Assembly (NCBI RefSeq): GCF_027627455.1
Contig: NZ_CP115483.1
Coordinates: 1,302,001 to 1,366,000 of the forward strand
Length of the DNA stretch: 64,000 nt
DNA from: Sphingobacterium sp. SYP-B4668
Lineage (GTDB): Bacteria; Bacteroidota; Bacteroidia; Sphingobacteriales; Sphingobacteriaceae
Reading direction: 5' to 3'
In this document: piece by piece, positions 37,012 through 46,585 of the stretch
Numbering within the stretch: the first letter of the stretch is position 1
How the letters are laid out: every line of letters starts with the position of its first letter
Notes under the pieces: model-generated
The model's input: the letters and a program-made list of their open reading frames with translations, nothing else
What the model was told of the DNA's origin: nothing
Databases searched by the model: none
Position numbers and translations under genes: made by a program

Positions 37012-40000
37012 ATGATTAAAAATTGCTTAATGCAAGTGCATAGAGTATATTTTATGCGCTTTAGATTCATTATCTGGATGAAACTAACCTTAATTATGAT
37101 GTTGATTGCCAGCCTTCATGTGTCGGCTAGCGTCTATTCTCAGCAAAAAGTTTCTTTTGATGTCAACAGGGCTAAGCTGAGTAAAGTGTTGAAGATTATT
37201 GAAGAAAATAGTGATTACTATTTTGTCTATAACTCAAGCAACCAATTATTAAACAAAGAGATTTCCCTTGCAGTGGATAATACCAAGGTAGTGGATGTAC
37301 TTGCCAAGATATTCAAAAAATCTGGACTTCAATATTCGGTATCAGACGAAGGATTGGTAGTGGTGAGCCAAAGACAAGATTTGCAAGTTAAAGGCATAGT
37401 GACAGACGCTGAAGGCCATGCGCTTTCTGGAGCTACCGTCCGTTTGAAAGGCACCGCTATTGGCAGGGCCACTGATATTAATGGTCGTTTTGAACTGGAT
37501 GTTCCTACTGGTAGTGTACTGATTTTCTCTTTTGCGGGCTATCTATCTCAAGAGGTTGCTGTTCAAGGGAACAACGAACTCAAGATTGTACTTCAAGAAG
37601 ATAATCAATTATTGAATGAAGTGGTCGTTACTGCCTTAGGAGTAAATCGTGAAAAACGTACTTTGGGATACTCTGTCACCCAAATTAATGGGGAAACCTT
37701 GACTCAGGCACGGGAAAATAATATAGCTAATTCGTTGGTTGGTAAAGTTGCGGGGTTAGACGTTAGCTCCACTTCTGGTGGTGTAGGGTCTGCGACTAGT
37801 GTTGTTATTCGAGGTGCATCCAGCTTAAGCCAGACCAATCAACCTTTGTATGTGATTAACGGTGTCCCTATGGAGAATGCGCCAGTCGGCTTTGGTAATA
37901 CCAACCCTAATGGCAATAAAGGTAGCCAATGGGATAATGCTCCCGATATGGGAGATGCCATAGGCAACCTCAATCCGGATGATATCGAGAGTATCTCTGT
38001 GTTGAAAGGTGCTGCTGCTTCAGCTCTTTATGGTTCACGAGCAAAAGCTGGTGTTATTTTGATTACGACCAAATCCGGAAAAGGTTCTGGGATTGACTTC
38101 AGCAGTAATTACGTTGTAGAACAGGTCATGGATCGGACCGATTGGCAGTATGTGTATGGACAAGGGGCCAATGGAGAAAAACCTCAAGATGGAGTTGCAG
38201 CAGCTCAGGTAGGCGGGTCAAGTTGGGGAGCCAAGTTGGACGGTAGTAGTGTGCCACAGTTTGATGGAGTTGCTAGACCATATGTAGCGCAGAAAAAAAA
38301 TATAGAAAACTTCTATAACAATGGGCATACTTGGACTAATTCCTTGGCACTCAACAAAGCCTTTGAAGGTGGTGCACTACGTTTTTCTGCTAGCGATCTC
38401 TCCAATAAGTCCATTATGCCTAATTCTGGTTTAGATAGACAGTCCCTGAATTTGACGGGTACTTTCGAGCCTGTTAAAAGGCTAGCCATTGACGCACGTG
38501 CTAATTATATTATTGAAAAGGCAAAAAATCGTCCTATGCTTTCGGATGGTGCGGGCAGTGCTAATTATAATGCCGTATTCCTACCTACGAGTTTGGATAT
38601 TCGGGATCTGAAACCGTGGAAAACAGATAAAGGATCTGAGATTCCTTATAATACGGGGAATTCATGGGACACTAACCCTTGGTTTGCTGCTTATGAAGTT
38701 CAGAATAATACAGATAGAAATCGTTTAATTAGCTCGTTGTCTGCTCGATATACCTTTGAGAACGGTTTGTTTGTACAAGGACGCGCAGGACAAGATTTTT
38801 ATACAAATAGTTATCTGAGTGTGCTTCCTACGGGTCTTGCCTATGCACCTCCGAATAATCTGGTATCGCAGAAGATGCGGTTCTCCGATCTCAATGCTGA
38901 TGTGCTAGTAGGAAAATCGTTCAAAGTGAATGACGAAATTTCTTTAACACCCAATTTGGGAGCAAGTTACCGCAATACAAAGACAGATCTGACCATCAAC
39001 CAAGGTTCAGGAGTTTTGGTGCCTGGAGTCTATACGATTGTCGGGTTAAAAAATAAATCTGTTGCCTATTCAGAGACAGAGCAAGAGACACAGTCGGTAT
39101 ATGGGACTTTGGAATTTGCTTATCGGGATATTTTATACCTGACCGGGAGTGCTCGTTCAGACTGGTTTTCCACCCTTGCAGCACCTGGCAAAAACAATAA
39201 GTTGAGTGTGCTCTATCCATCCATTAGTGGTTCTTTTGTCTTTACTGAGTTTATAAACTCTGGAGCACTTAGTTTTGGTAAGTTAAGGGCAGGGTATGCA
39301 GTAGTTGGTCAGGCTACACGTCCATACCAGACCGCTTTAACATATAGTGTCCTTAGTCAGTCTTTAGGAGGAGCTTCTCTAGGGCAAATCACAAATTTGG
39401 AAATTCCAAACTCAGGACTTAAAGCTTCCAAAGCCTCTGAGTTGGAGATAGGTACAGATTTGCGGTTCTTTAACAACCGATTGAATATCGATTTGACTTG
39501 GTATAAAAAGCGCTCGGATGATGAGATTACGAGTGTGACTACGTCAAGTACCGTTGGTTATGATGGTGCTATTCTCAACTCCGGATCTATTGAAAATAAA
39601 GGTGTTGAAGCTTTGATTTCGGGTGTCATCATTAAAAAAGACAATTTTAATTGGACTTCCTCCTTGAATATGACCTACAACAAGAATACCGTGCTGTCAC
39701 TCGCGGATGGCGTATCTGAGCAACTGATTGCAACTTCGCGTTCAGGCGTGGGCTTTCTCAAAAATATTCGTGGAAAGGCTTTGGGACAGATTGTAGCATA
39801 CGACTACAAATACGATGACAACGGCGAGATTATTAAATTGGCAGATGGCTCGCCTGATCGTGGTGAATTGAAAGAATATGGTTCAGCTTATAACAAATGG
39901 TTTGCTGGCTGGAACAATGATTTTACCTATAAGCGCTTTAATTTCGGTTTCTTGATTGATGGTAAGTTTGGAGGCAAATTATTCTCAGGAACAGATTATT

Positions 40001-40356
40001 TAGGCTATATCAAAGGCTTACATAAAGAAACGTTGGAAAATCGGGAAGGTTTAGGTAATACGGCAGCCAAATTCTATGAGAATACCGCCAATAATACATC
40101 TTATCGTTTTGTCAATGACGCTAGTTTTATCAAATTTAGACAGTTGACATTTGGATATAGTTTCCCTGCTTCGGTATTTAACAATAAAATTAGTGGTTTG
40201 AATATAAGCCTTGTTGCACGTAATCTTTTCATACTGATGAAGAAAACGGATAACATCGACCCCGAGTCCAGTTACAATGCGACTTTTCCAGGTCTGGAAT
40301 TGGGTGGTATGCCCCCAGCCAGAACCTTTGGGGTGAATTTGAATGTTAAGTTTTAA
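37012..40356 (+). CDS. SusC/RagA TonB-dependent outer-membrane transporter (module 1)
   Basis: A 1114-residue TonB-dependent receptor. It starts with a long signal region (cleavage likely near VSASVYSQ) and an STN signalling domain (FDVNRAKLSKVLKIIEE), then a carboxypeptidase-D-like domain (VKGIVTDAEGHALSGATV). The EVVVTALGVNREKRTLGYSV junction precedes the plug (VVIRGASSLS, LYVINGVPM) and a 22-strand barrel ending FGVNLNVKF. The STN domain is what pairs it with FecR-type anti-sigma factors. Substrate unknown: no glycosidase or peptidase lies alongside. Confidence 0.95.
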   Translation: MIKNCLMQVHRVYFMRFRFIIWMKLTLIMMLIASLHVSASVYSQQKVSFDVNRAKLSKVLKIIEENSDYYFVYNSSNQLLNKEISLAVDNTKVVDVLAKIFKKSGLQYSVSDEGLVVVSQRQDLQVKGIVTDAEGHALSGATVRLKGTAIGRATDINGRFELDVPTGSVLIFSFAGYLSQEVAVQGNNELKIVLQEDNQLLNEVVVTALGVNREKRTLGYSVTQINGETLTQARENNIANSLVGKVAGLDVSSTSGGVGSATSVVIRGASSLSQTNQPLYVINGVPMENAPVGFGNTNPNGNKGSQWDNAPDMGDAIGNLNPDDIESISVLKGAAASALYGSRAKAGVILITTKSGKGSGIDFSSNYVVEQVMDRTDWQYVYGQGANGEKPQDGVAAAQVGGSSWGAKLDGSSVPQFDGVARPYVAQKKNIENFYNNGHTWTNSLALNKAFEGGALRFSASDLSNKSIMPNSGLDRQSLNLTGTFEPVKRLAIDARANYIIEKAKNRPMLSDGAGSANYNAVFLPTSLDIRDLKPWKTDKGSEIPYNTGNSWDTNPWFAAYEVQNNTDRNRLISSLSARYTFENGLFVQGRAGQDFYTNSYLSVLPTGLAYAPPNNLVSQKMRFSDLNADVLVGKSFKVNDEISLTPNLGASYRNTKTDLTINQGSGVLVPGVYTIVGLKNKSVAYSETEQETQSVYGTLEFAYRDILYLTGSARSDWFSTLAAPGKNNKLSVLYPSISGSFVFTEFINSGALSFGKLRAGYAVVGQATRPYQTALTYSVLSQSLGGASLGQITNLEIPNSGLKASKASELEIGTDLRFFNNRLNIDLTWYKKRSDDEITSVTTSSTVGYDGAILNSGSIENKGVEALISGVIIKKDNFNWTSSLNMTYNKNTVLSLADGVSEQLIATSRSGVGFLKNIRGKALGQIVAYDYKYDDNGEIIKLADGSPDRGELKEYGSAYNKWFAGWNNDFTYKRFNFGFLIDGKFGGKLFSGTDYLGYIKGLHKETLENREGLGNTAAKFYENTANNTSYRFVNDASFIKFRQLTFGYSFPASVFNNKISGLNISLVARNLFILMKKTDNIDPESSYNATFPGLELGGMPPARTFGVNLNVKF

Positions 40357-40458
40357 TGGAGAAAGGACGATAAAACTGAGATGCCAATAGCATCAACTCG
40401 AACGCTCATTAACAATGAAATGCAATCGGATAATTGATGAACAAATAATTATATTCTG

Positions 40459-42060
40459 ATGAAAAATAACGTAATAAAAATATATGGTCTTTTAGTAGTT
40501 GCCGGGCTTATGGGAATGACCGCGTGTACCAAAGACTTTGAAAAGATTAACACGGATCCAGTCAATTATGGTCCGACAAACTTTGATCCTAATTTTACCT
40601 TTTCTACTGCACAGTTGACCTATACCGGCAGTACGGATTTAGCATATGAGACCTGGCGGGCCAATCTCATCTATTCAGGTACCATGATGCAGGGATTATC
40701 TTCTGTAGTAAGCTATTGGGCTGGAGATAAATACCTTTTGACCCCTTGGTATACCTCTGCTTATTGGGAGCGCGCATATGCCGAGCAGGTAAAGCCCATA
40801 GTAGATATTGTGGAATTGACACGTGACAAACCGCAGTATAAGAATCTACATAATATCGCTCGTATCTGGAAGGTATTGATATTCGCTCGATTGACAGATT
40901 TATATGGGGACGTGCCATATTCAGAAGCAGGACTTGGATATTATAAAGGCAATCTTTCTGCTAAATACGATAAGCAACAAGATATCTATATGGATATGTT
41001 GAAGGAGGTGGAGGCGGCTATGGCAGCATTGGACCCTGCTGCAGATCAAGTGACGGGTGATGTTATCTATAAAAGCAATTTTGAAAAATGGAAACGTTTC
41101 GGAAACTCATTGATTTTGCGGTTAGCGATGCGGCTCACAAAAGTGGACGATATCACCGCAAAAAGCTATGTGGAAAAGGTTGTTGGGAAGACGATGGCCA
41201 ACAATGATGATAATGCGTTCCTTAAGCACGATGCAAGTGGTGCCCGTATAACCCAAAACCGTAATAGTCAGGTCCTATTGGGAGATGGAGGACAGGAACA
41301 TTACTATGTCAAGTGGTCAGACACTTTTATCAATGCACTGAAAAATAGTAATGATCCACGTATTAAGGTGGCAGTTACCAAGTTGTTTCTTACACCTAGC
41401 GAGGTGGAAGAAAGTGACGGGACCAAAAAGAAAAATCCGGACTTTGTTACAGATCCAGTTGTTCAAAAAGGGATGCCTAATGGAAAAGATTTGAATACTA
41501 ATCCCCTGTATGCTATTAGCGCCCACCCATCCTACACCACTTTTCCTGAGTATTCGTCGCCACACCCAGGCATGATTAAAAGGGATGGAATTACCTTTAT
41601 TCTGACGTATGCAGAGAGTGAGCTTCTGCTGGCAGAAGCAGCGCAACGGTGGGGTGTGGGCGGATCGGCAGAGACTCATTACAAGAATGGTGTCAAAGCT
41701 GGAATCACCTTTCTGGGGCAATATGATGCTGCTCTAGCCATCAGTGACGCAGATGCGGAGGCTTATGCTACCGCACACCCATTGACTGGAGGATTGAGCC
41801 AGATTGGATTGCAGTATTGGATTCATCAAAATACGGCCTTGAATTTTTATGAAACTTGGTCCAATTGGCGGCGTACGGGCTTCCCAAATCTGATACCTGT
41901 GGTATACCCTGGTAATGCAACCAGCGGTACCATACCTCGACGTTTGCCTTATCCAACCGCGGAAGAAGCAGGGTCAAATAGCGCTTATTACAAAGCTGCT
42001 GCTGCTGCTGTTCCTGGAGGAGATAATTTAGCTGGTCGAGTATGGTGGGATAAGCAATAA
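40459..42060 (+). CDS. SusD/RagB-like surface lipoprotein (module 1)
   Basis: A 533-residue lipoprotein with lipobox Cys at GMTAC (residue 23), of the SusD-like group 2 type (ARLTDLYGDVPYSEA, TYAESELLLAEAAQRWG). It caps the SusC barrel and binds the nutrient. The C-terminal FYETWSNWRRTGFPNL is conserved in the family. It is 102 bp downstream of susC and is followed by a terminator, which ends the module. Confidence 0.94.
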   Translation: MKNNVIKIYGLLVVAGLMGMTACTKDFEKINTDPVNYGPTNFDPNFTFSTAQLTYTGSTDLAYETWRANLIYSGTMMQGLSSVVSYWAGDKYLLTPWYTSAYWERAYAEQVKPIVDIVELTRDKPQYKNLHNIARIWKVLIFARLTDLYGDVPYSEAGLGYYKGNLSAKYDKQQDIYMDMLKEVEAAMAALDPAADQVTGDVIYKSNFEKWKRFGNSLILRLAMRLTKVDDITAKSYVEKVVGKTMANNDDNAFLKHDASGARITQNRNSQVLLGDGGQEHYYVKWSDTFINALKNSNDPRIKVAVTKLFLTPSEVEESDGTKKKNPDFVTDPVVQKGMPNGKDLNTNPLYAISAHPSYTTFPEYSSPHPGMIKRDGITFILTYAESELLLAEAAQRWGVGGSAETHYKNGVKAGITFLGQYDAALAISDADAEAYATAHPLTGGLSQIGLQYWIHQNTALNFYETWSNWRRTGFPNLIPVVYPGNATSGTIPRRLPYPTAEEAGSNSAYYKAAAAAVPGGDNLAGRVWWDKQ

Positions 42061-42086
42061 ATAGGCTCACTTTTTTCTATTATATA

Positions 42087-42120
42087 GGGTCATTCTTGAA
42101 AAAGAATGACCCCTGTTTTT
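42087..42120 (+). terminator. Terminator after SusCD module 1
   Basis: Eleven-bp stem GGGTCATTCTT/AAGAATGACCC with a 4-base loop (42087-42112), followed by CTGTTTTT. Confidence 0.85.
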
Positions 42121-42138
42121 GTGCCTGGAATGGTTTGT

Positions 42139-43029
42139 CTAAAATTTTTCATACATCCCTAAAAATCCAGTCAATCCACCTGTATGGATTAATAAAATTT
42201 TAGTATCCCGCGCGAAATAATCTTGTCGGATGAGGTCATATGCCGCATAAAAGAGTTTTCCAGTATAAGTTGGCTCGATCATGATGCCTGTTTGGGTTAC
42301 AAAAGATTGGATAAAACCCAGTAAATCGGGTTTCGTTTTGGCGTAGCCGCCAAAATGGTAGTCTGTATGCAATTTGATAGTCTGTGCCGTTATTCCTAAT
42401 TGCTGCACCTCTTTACGAATGAATTCGCCGCCTTTTAACACGGGTACTCCATGTAGTTGCATGTCCATTGTCTTATTTGAAATACCTTGTTGCAATCCGG
42501 CCAACGTAGCACCAGTACCACAAGCACATAAGATATCATCGTAGGATTGCTGTAACTCAGTTATGATTTCGGCACATCCTTGAGCAGCTTCCTGACTATA
42601 TCCGCCCTCATTAATAAAAAAAGCAGCGCTGTCTAATCCAAATCTTTTTTCGAAAACGGATGGTTTGTCCCTATAATCATCTCTTGAAATAAAGCACAGT
42701 TCCATCCCGTATAGCTTACATAGTGCCAATACGGGGTTGTGCACTTCATCCCCTCTTACATATCCGATTGTGCTAAATCCGAAGGTAGCTCCTGCACAGG
42801 CTGTGGCTAAGAGGTGGTTGGACCAAGCTCCTCCAAAGGTTACCAATGTTGACTTATTTTCCTTGCGCACCCGTTGAAGCGTATATTTTAGTTTTCGCCA
42901 TTTATTGCCCGAAATAAAAGGGTGAATCATGTCGTCCCGTTTGACGAATACTCGTACTCCCTTTTCTAAAAATAGAGTGTCGTTGATTTCCTGTTCAGGA
43001 CTGTGAAATTCAAAAGATAACGTATTCAT
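42139..43029 (-). CDS. D-cysteine desulfhydrase/ACC deaminase-family PLP enzyme
   Basis: A 296-residue fold-type II PLP enzyme. The Schiff-base lysine is in ISGNKWRKLKYTL, after VKRDDMIHP. TFGGAWSNHLLATA and CACGTGATLAG (phosphate loop) complete the active site. The family covers 1-aminocyclopropane-1-carboxylate deaminase and D-cysteine desulfhydrase; the latter is more common in non-plant-associated bacteria, but the choice cannot be made from sequence by eye. Divergent from rluD, with facing promoter boxes. Confidence 0.88.
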   Translation of the reverse strand: MNTLSFEFHSPEQEINDTLFLEKGVRVFVKRDDMIHPFISGNKWRKLKYTLQRVRKENKSTLVTFGGAWSNHLLATACAGATFGFSTIGYVRGDEVHNPVLALCKLYGMELCFISRDDYRDKPSVFEKRFGLDSAAFFINEGGYSQEAAQGCAEIITELQQSYDDILCACGTGATLAGLQQGISNKTMDMQLHGVPVLKGGEFIRKEVQQLGITAQTIKLHTDYHFGGYAKTKPDLLGFIQSFVTQTGIMIEPTYTGKLFYAAYDLIRQDYFARDTKILLIHTGGLTGFLGMYEKF

Positions 43030-43077
43030 TCTATGCGATAAAGACTAAGCGAAGACTGATATTCATGCTTAACTTCA

Positions 43078-43085
43078 CAAAGTTA
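43078..43085 (-). promoter_or_regulatory. PLP-enzyme promoter -7 box
   Basis: TAACTTTG on the minus strand, 48 bases before the ATG at 43029. An identical box faces it on the other strand 22 bp away. Confidence 0.5.
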
Positions 43086-43107
43086 CGGGAATTTGCATGA
43101 ATTCATC

Positions 43108-43115
43108 TAACTTTG
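43108..43115 (+). promoter_or_regulatory. rluD promoter -7 box
   Basis: TAACTTTG on the plus strand, separated from the ATG at 43120 by only TACA. No TTG at the standard -33 spacing. Confidence 0.5.
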
Positions 43116-43119
43116 TACA

Positions 43120-44163
43120 ATGGCAGAAGATTTAGAATTATTAGAACAAGACGAACAAGAATTATTTGAACATCTGAGAATTGAGGTTGATAAGGGGCAA
43201 GCCCTGTTGCGTATAGATAAATTCTTGATGAATAGGGTGGAAAATGCATCTCGAAATAAGATTCAGAATGCGATAGATGCCGGTTCGGTATTGGTCAACG
43301 ATAATGTTATCAAATCGAGCTATAAAGTTAAACCTTTTGATGTCATTTCTGTGGTATTGCCAGACCCTCCCCGGGATACTGAAGTATATCCCGAGGATAT
43401 TCCATTGGATATCGTCTTTGAAGATGACGATGTTATGGTGTTGAATAAGGTAGCGGGCATGGTGGTACATCCAGGGTTTAATAACTATACAGGTACGTTG
43501 GTTAACGCATTGACGCACCATTTTAATCAGTTGCCAACATTGCCTGGCAATGCTGGTCGCCCGGGACTTGTTCATCGTATTGATAAGGATACTACAGGTC
43601 TGCTGGTCATTGCAAAATCAGAATGGGCCATGACCCATCTTGCTAAGCAGTTCTTTGATCACAGCATTACGCGAAAATATGTAGCGTTGGTATGGGGTGA
43701 TATTGAGCAAGATGGCACAATCACGGGGTATATCGGGCGAAATCTTAAGGATCGACGAGTCATGACTATGTATGATGACCCCGAAAATGGTAAATGGTCG
43801 GTCACACATTATAAGGTACTAGAGCGATTGGGATATGTGACCTTGATTGAGTGCCAATTGGAGACAGGTAGGACCCACCAAATACGTACTCATCTCAAAT
43901 CTATAGGTCATCCATTATTTAATGATGCGCCCTACGGTGGAGATCGAATTTTGAAAGGAACAGTCTTTAATAAATACAGACAGTTCGTGGATAATTGCTT
44001 TGCTCTTTTGCCTCGTCAAGCCCTTCACGCTCAAGTTTTGGGATTTGTACACCCCAAGACAAAACAATATTTAAACTTTGAGGCACCATTGCCCGAAGAT
44101 TTTCGTTTAGCATTAGAGAAGTGGAGAGCGTATTCCAGCTCATCTACCCAAGAGCAAGATTAG
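43120..44163 (+). CDS. rluD: RluA/RluD-family 23S rRNA pseudouridine synthase
   Basis: A 347-residue enzyme that converts uridine to pseudouridine in 23S rRNA. It has an S4 RNA-binding domain (RIDKFLMNRVENASRNKIQNA, written in part) in the first 90 residues, then the synthase domain with the catalytic Asp in HRIDKDTTGLLVIAK. GRTHQIRTHLKSIGHPLF is the conserved downstream motif. Full-length and RluD-like. First gene of a pair with the aminotransferase. Confidence 0.93.
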   Translation: MAEDLELLEQDEQELFEHLRIEVDKGQALLRIDKFLMNRVENASRNKIQNAIDAGSVLVNDNVIKSSYKVKPFDVISVVLPDPPRDTEVYPEDIPLDIVFEDDDVMVLNKVAGMVVHPGFNNYTGTLVNALTHHFNQLPTLPGNAGRPGLVHRIDKDTTGLLVIAKSEWAMTHLAKQFFDHSITRKYVALVWGDIEQDGTITGYIGRNLKDRRVMTMYDDPENGKWSVTHYKVLERLGYVTLIECQLETGRTHQIRTHLKSIGHPLFNDAPYGGDRILKGTVFNKYRQFVDNCFALLPRQALHAQVLGFVHPKTKQYLNFEAPLPEDFRLALEKWRAYSSSSTQEQD

Positions 44164-44181
44164 TAAGGGAGTAGAATAGTT

Positions 44182-45039
44182 ATGTCAACGATATATATTA
44201 ATTATAATGGAAAGATTGTAGCCGAACATGATTTGGTGATTTCCGCTGAAAATAGAGCATTTAGATATGGCGATGGTCTCTTTGAAACCATGCTTTGGAA
44301 AGACGGTGATATCCGCTTTCTGAATTTCCATGTCCAACGTTTACAAGAAGGCTTGGGTATGCTCCATATGGAGGATAGCCATCGTTTTGACACATTCTTT
44401 ATCAAATCCAAGACAGAGGAATTGATTCGAAAGAATAACATGTTGGGACAGCAGGTCCGTGTGCGACTCATTGTATTTAGAGAGGGCGGTGGCTTGTATA
44501 GCCCGGATACCAATAAAACTGCTTTCGTTCTGCAAATTGCCCGGATACCTGATTCTTTAAGAGACAAGAAAATTGGCTTGATTATCGATTTGTATACGGA
44601 ATATAGGAAACCATACAGTGACCTTTCGAAGTTGAAATCCAATAACGCCCTCATTTATGTGCTGGCAGGATTGCATAAACGAAAACATCGCTTCGACGAA
44701 GTCTTGTTACTCAATCAAGAGGGGTTTTTATGCGAAGCTTTATCTTCCAATATATTTATTTATTATGAGAAGGTCTTATACACACCAGCTATTTCTGAAG
44801 GATGTGTGGCCGGTGTTATGCGTCGAGTCGTGATGGATATGGCCGCTGATGAGGGAGTAGAAGTGGTAGAGGCCCAAATCAGCCCAGAAATCATGAAACA
44901 GGCTGATGAAATATTTTGTACCAATGCTGTTCATGGGGTACAATGGGTCATGGGCTATAAGCAGAAACGTTACTTCAATAAGATTTCGAGAATATTGCAA
45001 GAGAAATTATTGACTTGGGGGTATGATGAGGACAATTAG
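44182..45039 (+). CDS. Class IV aminotransferase (PabC/IlvE-like)
   Basis: A 285-residue fold-type IV PLP enzyme. FRYGDGLFETMLWKDG is the N-terminal motif, the PLP lysine is in SKLKSNNALIYVLA, and LCEALSSNIFIYYEK with TPAISEGCVAGVMRRVV forms the class IV signature. The size and FETM start favour 4-amino-4-deoxychorismate lyase (folate branch) over branched-chain transaminase, but pabA/pabB are not nearby. It begins 18 bp after rluD. Confidence 0.85.
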   Translation: MSTIYINYNGKIVAEHDLVISAENRAFRYGDGLFETMLWKDGDIRFLNFHVQRLQEGLGMLHMEDSHRFDTFFIKSKTEELIRKNNMLGQQVRVRLIVFREGGGLYSPDTNKTAFVLQIARIPDSLRDKKIGLIIDLYTEYRKPYSDLSKLKSNNALIYVLAGLHKRKHRFDEVLLLNQEGFLCEALSSNIFIYYEKVLYTPAISEGCVAGVMRRVVMDMAADEGVEVVEAQISPEIMKQADEIFCTNAVHGVQWVMGYKQKRYFNKISRILQEKLLTWGYDEDN

Positions 45040-45082
45040 GACGAACGAATCGTGATTTTTGCAATCGAATAAAAGATGCTGG

Positions 45083-45114
45083 ACGGCGTATAGTGAACTA
45101 TACGCCGTTTTTTA
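45083..45114 (+). terminator. Terminator after the class IV aminotransferase
   Basis: Twelve-bp stem ACGGCGTATAGT/ACTATACGCCGT with a 2-base loop (45083-45108), followed by a T run. Confidence 0.85.
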
Positions 45115-45377
45115 TTGATATAGTAAAAGGGAGAGGATATCTAATTTCTCAAGGAACATGTTAGTCAATTTAGACTGTGGGAAATAATTTTATGTTAAAA
45201 ATAGAATGTTTTGTTTCCTATACTCACGGTTTTGGATGAAATATGTTTTTTGTGCATTTACAGACGAAACCTTAATTCGTAACAAAAGCGGGGTATTGCT
45301 GAATGAACTTGCTTTCTTCTAAATCAATACAGTGCAACAAACTCAATTGCGGGTCTCTTTAACAAACCTGAAACAAA
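45115..45377. other. Gene-free stretch
   Basis: Between two converging transcripts. I see no open frame with family character and no structured RNA. Confidence 0.5.
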
Positions 45378-45410
45378 TATCCCCCTTAACATCAAAGATA
45401 AAGGGGGATA
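45378..45410 (-). terminator. Terminator of the second SusCD/thioredoxin operon
   Basis: Ten-bp arms TATCCCCCTT/AAGGGGGATA with a 13-base loop; TATTTGTTT follows on the minus strand. It lies 32 bases past the last stop. A TATCTTTG within the loop looks fortuitous. Confidence 0.7.
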
Positions 45411-45442
45411 GGGTAAATGGAAATGTTATAAAGGCAATTCAA

Positions 45443-46582
45443 TTATTTCAATAGCTTCTCTAATTGTTGTGTAAGCTGTTCTCCATGTAGATTGACGGCT
45501 ACTATCTTGCCATCGGGCCCAATGAGGTAATTTTGAGGAATGGCGCGTATCCCATATAGTTGGGCGGCTTCATTTTTCCAACCTTTGAGGTCGCTGACCT
45601 GTGTCCAAGGGAGACCATCTTTTTCGATGGCTGCCAACCAATTCGCTTTTTTGCCCGGATTGTCCAAAGACACGCCTAGAACCGTGAAATTCTTGTCTTT
45701 AAACGTATTGTAAGTTGCTACAACATGTGGATTTTCCGCTCTGCAAGGTCCGCACCAAGATGCCCAAAAATCGAGCAATACATACTGACCTCTAAAATCG
45801 GATAGCTTGATAGGCTTGTCGTTGATGTCATTCTGGGTGAAATCGGGCGCTAGTTTACCTACTGAAAGCATTTTAGCGGTAGCTATTTCAGCGGCAAGTG
45901 TCTTACCCATCTCACTGGTACGCAATGTCGTGCTAAGACTTAAAAGGAGCGGTTCAATCTTGGCAATATCAATGCTGTAACCAGCCATATCCTTCAACGA
46001 CAAAAGACTGAAATAGGATTCAGGATGTGCTGTGATATATTTTTCTAGGGCGACATTTTTACGCGCATCAACTTCATCCATTCGACGTTCAATCTCTGTC
46101 AGTGCTTCTTTATTTTCACTCTTGCTCTGATAAAGCTTACTGCGTTCTGCATACAATACTTCTAACTCGTGATCATATGTGTATGTCGCTTGACTGAAGC
46201 GTTCGAACTCCTCCTGAATGGGTGAACCTGCGACCGTTGCATGTTGAATAGAGTCGGTGAAATTAAGGGTTGTTTTTCCTCCATCGACATAAAAATTCTT
46301 GCGGTCGATTTTGCCTTTTGACTTCCCGAATCTTTCGCCATTGGGTGAGTAGGTGAGTGTAACGAGAGTTGGCTTGGTAATGTTTCCTGTGTAAAGGAAT
46401 GAGCCTTCAGATGCAGAGATAGAATCCAAGACGATTTTATTGTCTACCCCATACCTAATAAATGCTTTCGCTTTTGGTTTTGGATTTTGAATTTGGACGT
46501 TGATCTCAAAGGACTGCTGTTGTGCGAAGGCAAAAGCCGAATAGACGACTGCTGTAAATGTTAATATAAGTTTCTTGTTCAT
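45443..46582 (-). CDS. TlpA-like thioredoxin-fold lipid/periplasmic protein with DUF4369-type N-domain
   Basis: A 379-residue exported protein: signal peptide ending FAFAQ, a beta-rich N-terminal domain (residues about 25-130) of the DUF4369 type, a charged helical linker, and a C-terminal TlpA/AhpC-type thioredoxin domain with active site WCGPC in LLDFWASWCGPCRAENPHV. Such proteins reduce or exchange disulfides in the periplasm. It ends the minus-strand operon led by the second ECF sigma factor, 3 bp after the next thioredoxin-like gene. Confidence 0.9.
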   Translation of the reverse strand: MNKKLILTFTAVVYSAFAFAQQQSFEINVQIQNPKPKAKAFIRYGVDNKIVLDSISASEGSFLYTGNITKPTLVTLTYSPNGERFGKSKGKIDRKNFYVDGGKTTLNFTDSIQHATVAGSPIQEEFERFSQATYTYDHELEVLYAERSKLYQSKSENKEALTEIERRMDEVDARKNVALEKYITAHPESYFSLLSLKDMAGYSIDIAKIEPLLLSLSTTLRTSEMGKTLAAEIATAKMLSVGKLAPDFTQNDINDKPIKLSDFRGQYVLLDFWASWCGPCRAENPHVVATYNTFKDKNFTVLGVSLDNPGKKANWLAAIEKDGLPWTQVSDLKGWKNEAAQLYGIRAIPQNYLIGPDGKIVAVNLHGEQLTQQLEKLLK

Positions 46583-46585
46583 GTT

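Noticed and set aside
41317..41721. 134-codon minus-strand open frame inside susD
   Set aside because: Antisense to conserved SusD sequence; composition is unlike a real protein.
45393..45400. TATCTTTG promoter box within the terminator loop
   Set aside because: No minus-strand gene lies downstream of it; likely chance.
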